A stretch of DNA of 64,000 nt from Amylostereum areolatum. Taxonomy: Eukaryota > Basidiomycota > Agaricomycetes > Russulales > Stereaceae. The DNA is taken from contig SAXG01000023.1 of NCBI GenBank assembly GCA_012932865.1, forward strand, positions 62,001 through 126,000, written 5' to 3'. Under the pieces are notes generated by a model. That model was given only the letters and a program-made list of their open reading frames with translations, searched no databases and was not told where the DNA came from. Position 1 is the first letter of the stretch, and every line of letters begins with the position of its first letter. The translations under genes and the position numbers were made by a program. Positions 10,249 to 19,600 of this stretch are shown here, in pieces.

Positions 10249-12956
10249 ATGCTCGTCGCCCACCTCACCTCCACCTGCGACATCTGCTCAAACCCGTATT
10301 CATGGGATGCACCGGACGATGCGCCTGGGGCATGGTTAAGACGGCCGCATGCGCTCAGGTGTGGCCATGTCTTCTGTTTGAGGTACGCTCTCCGTTCTGT
10401 TCACACTAAGTACTTTGAACCTAACGCGTCCGACTAAATTCCCTCAGCTGTCTCAATAGGCGATCGCCACCGCTGTGTTATTTGTGTGGCATCGCGTACC
10501 AGCCACAGCGGATTCGAAGGCTGTATGTCGAGCGACCTATTCTCGAATCCCGAAGTGGGATCGAAGCCCAGCGCCTCCTCGAAAATCTGGCTCTCCATTC
10601 CAAAACGCAAACATCGCAAGCTCAATGGGACGTCGTCTTAGGCGACGCAAATGCCTTCGTGGCCCAGCATCCCGAGTGCTCCTTGGTGAGTATCGCTATC
10701 TCGTCCTGTGTCCGCAGTCTTGCTCATAGTGTCGCAGCGCGAGGCCATTGAGACTCTCGCTCGTTCTATCGCAAATCATCGGACGAGCGCGGCGCGATGC
10801 GCAGACCTCAGTAAGCGCAACGATAGCCTCATGCGCGCAAGTGCCTCTCATGCCAGCAATACGCTGTATATGCAACAAAAGTTTCAGGAAAGGATCCGGG
10901 ATTTAGAACGGTGAGCGATCACTTTCTCTCTGCCGATCTAATCTTTTGACATGCCTCGCTCTCTGCAGACAGGTATGTCGCATTCCCTTTTCTACATGTC
11001 CCTGCACCTACTCAACGTTCCACAGCTGGGCGTGGCACAAATGGGCGGTCCATCGACGCAACCTGCCGGCGGATTTCAACCTCGGGAAGGTCCGATAGCA
11101 TCTACGCCCGACCCCACTTTGGACGTCTCTTCCCATCAGATGCCGCCGCGCGCCGTGGACACGTATCACGGAGCCCTTGTATACGACCGCCTGCCTTCAC
11201 CAAGGTTCTCTCAACCGCAGAGAGAGCGGCCTTTGGAACCCACCATGGCTGAACCCTCTCCGCAAGAACCGACTGTCAGTAATCTCGAGCCGAATGAGAT
11301 GTTCCCTCCACGCCGCAATCCTGTCTATGCAGTTGTGCCCCAGACCAACGTATGTTTTAATCTTCCCTCTTCCCTCCACCAGACGCCTGCTGACCCTACA
11401 AAATAGCATGAACATACCTCCGGCTCCGAACGCATGTCCACGGGGAGTCTCGCGCAACCATCCAACCATCCCTCTTCGTCTGGTTCAGGGCGCATGTCCG
11501 CGCGATCTTCTGGGGAATCGCTGGCCGCGATGTTGGAAGAAACCAGGATTGAGGATGGCGAGGTGATCATGCCGGGAAACGCACTAGGTCTTGGTTCCAT
11601 GTCAGGGAGAGCATCTCCCGTTCGGTCCTTACGGTCTCGGGCAGGCAGTTTCGGCGCGTCCTCGAGCGTCGGACATGCACCCGGAAGGTCCCGCTCCGGA
11701 AGCTTTGGAACGTCGTCCGATGTCGACGAGCCACCGTTTATCCCGGACAGCCCGGAGTCGGATTATGGGCATCCACCGTGGTCGAGGATCAACTCGCAGG
11801 GAGGCCGTCGTAGCGATAGACGGTCCAGTATGAACGCTTCGTCGTCGTCCGACGTCGTGGCCAGTTCCCGGGACCGTGCCTTCACCTACCCTTCTAGTGC
11901 TCCCTTTCGTTCTCCGGCAGCCCGCCCTCAACATGCGGCCTCCTCTCCCTATGCACCCCCTAACATATATTCATCCACGAGGATTGGCGTTATGCCCTTA
12001 AGAGGGACCCCGCCGGACCCCCCAGCTCCGGGCTCGTCAAGATCTTCTCGTCGGAGAGGCTCGGGTAGCAGTCATGCGGGCACGTCGCTGCGCAACAACA
12101 CGGTCCCTCTCCCCGATGACACCTTCGAAACGCACGCGGCCCCGGGCGACGGCTGGGGCCACGACGCGTGGAGCGGCGCCTCGCCTATCTTCCCGGACGA
12201 TGGACGAGAAAGCGTGCCCGCCTTTTCGAACCCGAATCGCGGACCGGCCGCGACGCCTTACCCAACCACAGCACTCGGACTGTCCTTGGAAAGCCCGCCG
12301 TTCTCGCCTCCCGTATCTCCCGCAGAGTTTCATCCCCCGCCTCCGCCAGGAAGGCCTTTCCAGGCACCGCAGATGGGCATCGTCTCTCCACTCAATAGCG
12401 AGCAGTCCTGGTCGGTGCCGTCGCCCCCGCTCCTCGAAAACATCAATCCCTTCCGGCTGGCGCCCATCCAAAGCCCTCCCAACGGCCAACCAAGGGCCGT
12501 CGAGCCGTCATTCGGGCTTCGCGAGATGGTAAGCGCGTCCTCGTCCTCGTCCTTCCCTCCACGCGCCAGCAACTGATCAACGGTTTCGATTCGCAGAACA
12601 GCCGAAGCTCCCGCCTTCCGCCCCCACCCCCGCCGCCTGCGCACCACGTCTCCCCGGCCTCTCGGTTCCAACGCCCGGGCTCGTACTTCTCCCCCGCCGC
12701 GAGCGAGTACACCAACTTGCCTCTCAGCTCTACCCTCAGCACCCGCGCCCCGCTCCCGGCGCAAGAGGCCGTCGTCGCGCCGCGGGAACGGTACCCGAAC
12801 ACCGTCGCGCCGGGCATGCGAAGCTCCGTGTCCGAACGCCCGTCGACCTCCGCAACGGCAGGCCCGAGTTATCCTTACGAGGGATCAGCGCCGGCGTTTG
12901 CGTCGTTCACGCAGGCGGGGTACTGGATGCACCAGGGACAGAACCAAAACCACTGA
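10249..12956 (+). CDS. RING-finger protein with long disordered tail
   Basis: Seven exons (10249-10382, 10448-10685, 10738-10910, 10969-10972, 11026-11349, 11407-12528, 12597-12956) give an intact 784-residue protein. Residues about 10-57 form a C3HC4-like zinc-binding RING: CDIC, then LRCGHVFCLSCLNRR, then LCYLCG; a candidate E3 ubiquitin ligase. A predicted helical/coiled segment follows (about 90-185, with MQQKFQERIRDLERQLG). The remaining 600 residues are Ser/Pro/Arg-rich and probably disordered, with a PPPPPPP run and a C-terminus of GYWMHQGQNQNH. The RING is N-terminal and interrupted by an intron in the HVFCLSC motif. The frame holds only if a 4-nt exon is used. Substrate and partners are unknown; the fungal family has no name I can give with certainty. 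Confidence 0.75.
10969..10972 (+). other. 4-nt microexon of the RING-finger gene
   Basis: Between the exon ending at 10910 (phase 2) and the exon beginning at 11026 (phase 0), the four bases ACAG lie between a CTGCAG acceptor and a GTATGT donor. Including them gives LERQLGVAQMG in frame; skipping them shifts the downstream 590 codons out of frame. Confidence 0.55.
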
Positions 12957-13339
12957 TGTGTTTTATAATCACATTCGCCCCTCGCCCCCGTTCGCGCAGG
13001 TCGATCGATCTATGCTTGTTTTCATGGTCTGCTTTGATCATCTTGTTTTCCTCACACTGTTCTGTACTTGTCGCTGTGCTTGATATCGCCCTTGTCCGCT
13101 TTCTTGCTATCTCGCCGTTTTGTTGTTGTCCTTGTCCGCTTTCTCGCTACATATCTCGCCGTTCCGTTATTGTTCATCGCTGTGTTTGCTTTGTTGTCAT
13201 GTCATGTTGATCCTTGGTCTGATGATCTGTTGCTCATCTTGACGTAATCCAGAACGAGCTGTCTATATCATGGCGGGCGGGAGTCTGCTTCGCTAAATTC
13301 GAATACTACAAGCACACCTGTTGACGCGCGATAAAGAAG
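12957..13339. other. Intergenic region
   Basis: T/C-rich 3' region of the RING gene with repeated CTTGTCCGCTTTCTTGCTA-like units around 13080-13160, two or three imperfect copies. No gene is seen. Confidence 0.45.
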
Positions 13340-14494
13340 ATGTCCGTGCTTGTGCGTATACACATTCTCTGCTGCATGGCGTTATCTGATTTATCCACCG
13401 TACTCCAGAATCTCAATTCCTTGACGTCCTTGACCATCAACGGCATTCTGAATCGCAACGGTACACCATGTCCGGCTCGCTTGACTCGTGTCAACATCCC
13501 CACAAACCTCGTTTATAATCCCGAAAATTTTGACCCTACCACTGTTCATCGCGAGGTCCCTTCTCGCTCCCAGAGCGTGTTACCGCCATCCGAACACCTG
13601 CACGCCACCGCCAAGATCGGAAAGAAGAAGGGGAAGGGTTATACTGCAGTCGTCCACGAGCTCCGCAACGTTCGGATACGGAAATCTCACCACTCTGTCG
13701 AAATCCCCCCGCTCGTCGTCAAGATTGCGTTTACCAATCGTATAGAAATGCTTGCGCGCGAGGCTTGGTTTTACGACGAGATGGAGTCTCTCCAAGGGTC
13801 CGTTATTCCTCGATGCTACGGGTGGTTCGAAATGGATCTCCGTACTAAATCCCCGGATGACGCCCCGTATACTATCTTCAACTGGCCCAAGCTCCCTGCT
13901 GCCCCTACGAGTCTCCAGCCGCATCCAATGATGAAGGAACGAGCTTCCCGACAAGATATTCTCTCAATTATTGTGCTGGAAAAACTTCGCGACCCGTTAT
14001 GTCGGAACCCATCTGGTAAATTTCCCAAGGGAACCTGGTACATACGCTTTCTCGCATTCTAATGCATTCATTAGAGTACCTCTGCTGACTCAACTTCGTA
14101 TAGGGATGACGTCTATGGACTGTTCCGCGAAGTGCAAATGCTCGGCATCTCTCGTATGTTTTGAGCGCTCCTGGTCGCATAGCTACTTCACTGACACAGT
14201 TATAATTACCAGTCGTCCAAGATATTTCCACGAAAAACATACTCAAAGCCGCGCGTTCCAGTTCCTTGCAGCCTGCCGTGAAGTCCCCGTGGCACCTCGA
14301 GAAAGAACATAGATATAGGGTCAGTCGACTTGGGTAAGGCGACGAAGTCAAACCGCACGCCGCCAATTATCGACCAGGATCATGCCAGCGAACTCATGCA
14401 GATGTTCGAGAACGTCCCGCCTGCTAACGTGCCAGAAAGTCAGAGTAACTCGGACTCGGAGGAGTTCAGCGGTGATGACTTGACAGAAGCCTGA
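13340..14494 (+). CDS. Protein-kinase-like domain protein, one frame break
   Basis: Four exons: 13340-13351 (MSVL only), 13409-14037, 14104-14153, 14213-14494; about 323 residues after correcting one base. Kinase-like features: PPLVVKIAF for the ATP-site lysine, EAWFYDEMESL for the C-helix, VQDISTKNIL as the catalytic loop (D and N kept, the usual HxD histidine replaced), and VDLGKATK in the DFG position with Leu instead of Phe. It belongs to the diverse basidiomycete kinase-like group, so activity is uncertain. The N-terminal block LTINGILNRNGTPCPARL and the C-terminal IIDQDHASELMQMF recur in the shortened paralogue at 61410-61892, which also repeats the tiny first exon. Frame break: between RYR and VDLGK (about 14319-14328) one base too many is present and no intron can remove it. 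Confidence 0.65.
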
Positions 14495-14638
14495 GACTGT
14501 ACTGCATGAAAGGCAGAATTCGGTGGGGCAGTGCTCATGTTAGATAAGACGGTGGTCAGATAATGCATTGGTTTAGTTTTTAAACTTCGTGTCGTGAGGA
14601 CAGGAACTGCAAATGGTTTGGACTTGAAACGGTTTGGT

Positions 14639-14646
14639 TGTGGCAC
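14639..14646 (+). repeat. Left target-site duplication, 8 bp
   Basis: TGTGGCAC, identical to 15151-15158, directly abuts the left terminal inverted repeat. An 8-bp duplication is the hAT superfamily signature. Confidence 0.8.
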
Positions 14647-14679
14647 AGGACCCCTGAAATTCCCTATAAATGATTCATC
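14647..14679 (+). repeat. Left terminal inverted repeat of the MITE
   Basis: 33 bp; inverted match to 15118-15150 with three mismatches, all in the inner third. Confidence 0.85.
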
Positions 14680-15117
14680 TCGGACCACCGAAAATTTGGG
14701 CCTTATGGGAACCTATGTATGGTACTCTCCACCGAAAATGGGCCCCGTAGGGCCGACATGTTGGAGCTAAGAACCACTGAAAAGGAACCCGCCCGTCCGA
14801 AGTCCCATCTTCACCACCGAAAATGGTAAGCATCTGAACACGCCGAGGATCTGTCAGTTCCAATCACAAGTATTTTGCATATTTTGCTTCCCATGGGTCT
14901 ATGGAAGCAAACTAGGCATGTTATAGCAAGCTTGTGCATAAAATGAGAGTTCTGCTCTGGAAACCTCGACGCCGAAGGCGTGGGAAATTAGACTATTTTT
15001 AGATATGTATAGTCTAAGAACCACTGAAAACGGCTGACTTGAAAAAATCTATCATGTAAATCACCGAAAATGGCCCAAATTCTGTCCCAGCGCACCACCG
15101 AAAACAGGTCACCCTGG

Positions 15118-15150
15118 GATGAATGCTCTATAGGGAATTTCAGGGGTCCT
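15118..15150 (-). repeat. Right terminal inverted repeat of the MITE
   Basis: Reverse complement matches 14647-14679; the outer 22 bases are identical. Confidence 0.85.
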
Positions 15151-15158
15151 TGTGGCAC
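15151..15158 (+). repeat. Right target-site duplication, 8 bp
   Basis: TGTGGCAC, an exact copy of 14639-14646. Confidence 0.8.
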
Positions 15159-15432
15159 CCGAGTCGTGAACTCGTGGGAATTTAGTTCGGCGACTTCCGC
15201 GGACCGCAAGCATGGCCAGGGGCGATAGGTGAGCACAACGACAAGTACCCCGGCCCTCCAAAACGACGCAAGGTGAGCAGAATTTTTGATTGCAGACACA
15301 CGGAGATATGGCGAGGGAAGCGTACCGAGTGGAAAAAGGGGTTAGAATGACTGCTGGATGGGATGGATGGGCGAACGACGGTTTGGATGACGGTTGCTTA
15401 CGCAGTTGCTTGGGTGCGGGTTCTCCTTGCAG
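15159..15432. other. rpl24: Upstream region of rpl24
   Basis: Short intergenic stretch between the MITE and the eL24 start codon. The MITE end sits only about 280 bp from the ATG, so the element may border or lie within the promoter. No gene is seen. Confidence 0.4.
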
Positions 15433-16066
15433 ATGGTGAGTCCTCGCTGCTCGGGCTGCTATTTGGCTCTAACAACCGTTTTGCGGGAGTGCAGAAGGTC
15501 GAAATCGACTCGTTCTCTGGTTATAAAATCTACCCCAGCAAGGGCCGCCTCTTCGTCCGCGGCGACAGCAAGGTGCGACTCTTGTCCCATACCCCCGATC
15601 ACGTTCTTATGTCCTACCCCTCCGACGTCCCAGATCTTCCGATTCTCCAATGGAAAGTCAGAGTCGCTCTTCAAGCAGCGCAAGAACCCGCGGAAGATCG
15701 CATGGACGGTCGTCTACCGTCGCATGCACAAGAAGGGCATCACGGAGGAGGTCGCTAAGAAGCGCTCCCGCAAGACCGTGAAGCATCAGCGCGGCATCGT
15801 TGGCGCCGACCTCGCCGCCATTGCCGCCAAACGCAACCAAACCGCCGCCATCCGCACCCAACAACGACTCACCCTGATTTCGAAGGCGAAGACAGAGAAG
15901 AAGGAGAAGGAGGCCAAGAAGCCCAAGGTGTGTTTTGTGTCTTTCTTTCAGAAGCTCATGAGGGGGCTGACGACGGTCATTTTAGTCGGCGGCGCGGCCA
16001 TCTGGGCCTGCGGGCGGTGCGAAGGTGTCGAAGCAGCAGGCGAAGGGTGGCCGTGGAGGTCGTTAA
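15433..16066 (+). CDS. rpl24: 60S ribosomal protein eL24 (L24)
   Basis: Cytosolic large-subunit ribosomal protein. Four exons (15433-15435, 15495-15572, 15634-15927, 15986-16066) give an intact 151-residue basic protein of normal length. The first exon is the ATG alone. Family blocks: KVEIDSFSGYKIYPSKGR, FVRGDSK, IFRFSNGKSESLF, RKIAWTVVYRRMHKKGI and EVAKKRSRKTVKHQRGIVGA, then a Lys-rich tail ending KGGRGGR. The residues of the zinc-ribbon-like N-terminal fold lack the cysteines, as in other fungal eL24. The ATG-only first exon is common in fungal ribosomal protein genes. Confidence 0.96.
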
Positions 16067-16655
16067 ACGATCCTTCTCACTGTTGTCCGTCTTGTTGTGG
16101 GGTATTTTATCGCGCATGTACCATGTTCTTTTTTCCCGCAAAACTCTATGCGTACCGCATGCATTAAGCTCTCTCTCTTTGTGCTGCAACTCCTGACTTA
16201 GGGCGGGGACAATCTACCATACCGACATTTACTGGTATAAATGTTGTTGTTCTGGACACTTGTTCAAAATCTACAGGCTGTCGAAGACTGCTGAGCGCTG
16301 AGCACTGAGTACTGAAGTATTGAAGTCAAGCTTGCGCACAAAGGAGCCGATGTCACTGCCAGGTGCCTAATTGCCAATAATATATATCTTCGATGGATTT
16401 GGAGATCATCCTATTCCATGAGTCGTCGCATAGTAATATGAGCTTGAGTGAACGCTGAAGCTGGCACATCTACCCGTAACGTCTTCAAGGCAACGAGGCG
16501 TTGACGAGCGAAGTGGCGCCGCTGGCGTTCTCTTTGCGAGTCACGGACGCGTGACGAGCGCGTTCGTCACAGCCTACGCAGGCGTGACGGCATTTTCCTG
16601 TTCTCCCCCATCACATACGAGACGGGTCCCGCGTCTCCTAACCACTAGGACACCT
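16067..16655. other. Intergenic region between rpl24 and pol2
   Basis: Contains the eL24 3' region and the polymerase epsilon promoter. Repeated GACGAGCG/GTGACG-like bases occur near 16500-16570. A minus-strand segment at 16611-16655 resembles the 5' half of a tRNA (D-arm like) but has no T-arm; it is discussed under rejected items. Confidence 0.45.
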
Positions 16656-19600
16656 ATGGCACGCGGATACAACACACGAGGAAGAGGCTCCTCAAGAGGA
16701 TCATTTCGTGGATACAGAGGTGGCAGTTCCTTTCGAGGAGGACGTGGACGTGGACGAGGACGAGGAGGTTCGAATGGCGCGTCGAACACCGACGCCGCGC
16801 TTTCAAGGGATGACGAGGGCACCCAGCTCGCGGAGAGATTCGAACAGATCCAGTTGAACGACGATATAGACGAGAAGTTGGGGTTTGCTCGTGTACAGGA
16901 AGGGCCGAAGAAGGAGGGCTGGTTGATTAACATGCATCCGGTGCGTTTTCGCGTTTTGTCATCTCGTTCGGTCGCGTCGGTCGACTGGAAAAGCTGGAAT
17001 TCTGGTGCATTTTATATGCTTTGAATCATTTGCGGCCGGACGGGCGACGGCAGCGTCGGTTTGACGCGATATAGCACAGACTCTCAGTGTCGGACGACGC
17101 GTCGGATCTGCTGCTTGTATATATAACGCTTTTGACCCTTCTGACGACTTTTTCTTTCGACAGACTATCATAAAGGATCCCGACTGGCCAGGTGGAAAGG
17201 CGGCTGTGGACTACTATTTCATCCAAGATGACGGAGGCATGTTCAAGTGCACATTCGCCTACGAACCATACTTCTGGATAGGATGTGTCGTGAGTTGAAT
17301 CCCTTGGCGTTCCATCCGCAACATTAACGCGCACGCCCGCACAGCCCGGTATGGAGACCATAATTGAAGAATGGCTTATCAAGAAATACGAGGGCCTCAT
17401 TTGTCGCATCGTCCGCGAGCGGAAGGACGATCTCAAGATGCCGAACCACCTTCTTGGCCACCAACGCCTCTACCTTCAGCTCTGTTTCCGCAACGTCTCC
17501 GACCTCCTCACCATACGACGCGACATCATGCCCCTGGCTCTATCCAACAGCGCGAAACGCAGCGCCGTCGACGCGTACGCGGAGGTCGTGAGCGCTACTG
17601 TGGACCAGGGATCTCATGTCGAATTCGAAGGCGCGTGGGGCGATGACGGCACGTCAAACGCGCGAGACAAGGACCCCAGGGAAGGCATCATCGACATACG
17701 CGAATACGACGTTCCGTACTACCTTCGCGTGGCCATGGACAACGAAATCCGCGTCGGCCTGTGGTATTCGGTCACGTTCAACGCTGGCCAGCCTACCTTC
17801 ACGCCAATCACGGATCGAGTCAAGCGTCCGGATCCTGTGGTCATGGCATACGATATCGAAACGACGAAGGCGCCGCTCAAATTTCCAGACCAAGCGACGG
17901 ACCAGGTTATGATGATTTCGTACATGATCGACGGACAAGGGTATCTCATCACCAACCGAGAAATTGTCAGCGAGGACATTGAAGACTTCGAGTACACTCC
18001 GAAGGAAGGGTACGAAGGTCCTTTCATCATCTTCAACGAACCAGACGAGGCAGGTCCCAGCTCACTTCCCTTAGGTGTCTTGCTGACATCTCGACCTTGC
18101 AGGCAGCGACCATACTGCGCTTCTTCCAACACATCCAGGACGTCAAGCCGACCGTCATGGCCTCTTTCAACGGCGACTTTTTCGATTTCCCCTTCCTCGA
18201 CGCGCGCTCCAAGGTCCACGGGATCGACATGTTTCAAGAGATCGGGTTTGCGAAGGATGCGGAGGACGAGTACAAGAGCAAGACGTGCGCGCACATGGAC
18301 TGTTTCCGCTGGGTGAAACGCGATTCATACCTACCTCAGGGCAGTCAGGGGTTGAAGGCAGTTACTGTGGCCAAGCTAGGATACAATCCTATCGAGCTCG
18401 ACCCGGAACTCATGACGCCGTAGGTTTCCTTTCTGTTCGAAGGCGATTGCGTTGAGCTAATATCACAATAGGTATGCTCTGGAGCAGCCGCAAGTTCTAG
18501 CCCAGTATTCCGTCTCCGATGCGGTGGCAACTTACTACCTGTACATGAAATACGTCCATCCCTTCATCTTCTCTTTATGCAACATTATCCCTCTGCGTCC
18601 GGACGAGGTCCTGAGGAAGGGAACGGGCACCTTGTGTGAGACCCTCTTGATGGTGAGCTCAGTCCACCCTCAAGGTTTAACGTCGGCTAACCCTATGGCA
18701 GGTGGAAGCTTTCCGGGGTCGTATCATCATGCCCAACAGGCACGAAGAGGAACATGGCAACATGTACGAGGGCCATTTACTCGCTTCGGAAACATACGTC
18801 GGTGGCCACGTCGAGGCCCTGGAGGCAGGTGTATTCCGAAGTGATATCGCAACACATTTCAAGGTGGAGCCCTCCGCTGCGCAGAAGGTAAAGATATCTT
18901 TGTAACGTTCTTATTGTGCGCTGACGACTCGACTTCAGCTCATCGACGAGCTCGATGCTGCCCTGTCCTTCTGCATAACGGAAGAGTTCAAGTCATCTCT
19001 CGACGATGTGACCAACTACGACGACGTCAAGAGTCAAATCCAAGCGTCCCTCGAAGAAATGCGAGATAACCCTCTCCGCCACGACAAACCGCTCATCTAC
19101 CATCTGGATGTCGCCGCCATGTACCCCAATATCATGTTGTCCAACCGTCTCCAACCCGATTCAGTCGTCGACGAGTCTGTATGCGCTGTATGCGATTTCA
19201 ACCGCCCCGGCAAGACCTGCGATCGGCGACTTACCTGGGCATGGCGCGGCGAGTTCTTTCCTGCACGTCGGGACGAATATAATATGATCCGTCACGCCCT
19301 CAACCAAGAGACTTTTCCGCCCAAACGTACCGGCCTGCCTCCACGAAAGTTCCACGACCTCACCCAGGCCGAACAGACTGCCCTCCTGCACAAGCGACTG
19401 GGCGATTACTCACGCAAAGTATACAAGAAAATCAAAGATACGAAGGTGGAGAACCGCGAGACGATCATCTGCCAAAGGGAGAATCCTTTCTACGTCGACA
19501 CCGTGCGCCGATTCCGCGACCGCCGGTACGAGTACAAGGGCCTGCATAAGACTTGGAAGAAGAACCTTGATGCTATTCAGGCGGAAGGCCGGTCGCTCGC

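Larger units (their letters stand above)
14647..15150. mobile_element. Non-autonomous hAT-type MITE
   Basis: A 504-bp element bounded by 33-bp terminal inverted repeats (14647-14679 and 15118-15150; first 22 bp identical, 30 of 33 overall; both begin AGGACCCCTGAAATTCCC) and flanked by perfect 8-bp direct duplications. It has no transposase ORF. Seven copies of a 10-bp motif, consensus (C/T)CAC(C/T)GAAAA, all on the plus strand, lie inside: 14685, 14729, 14774, 14814, 15021, 15061 and 15095. They resemble the subterminal transposase-binding repeats of hAT elements. It is inserted between the kinase-like gene and rpl24, about 150 bp after the former's stop. No second copy is in this window. Confidence 0.85.

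Noticed and set aside
16611..16655. tRNA-like 5' half on the minus strand (TCCTAGTGGTTAGGA D-arm-like) overlapping the pol2 leader
   Set aside because: There is no GGTTCGA T-arm and the anticodon stem would need a 9-nt loop, so no full tRNA can be folded.
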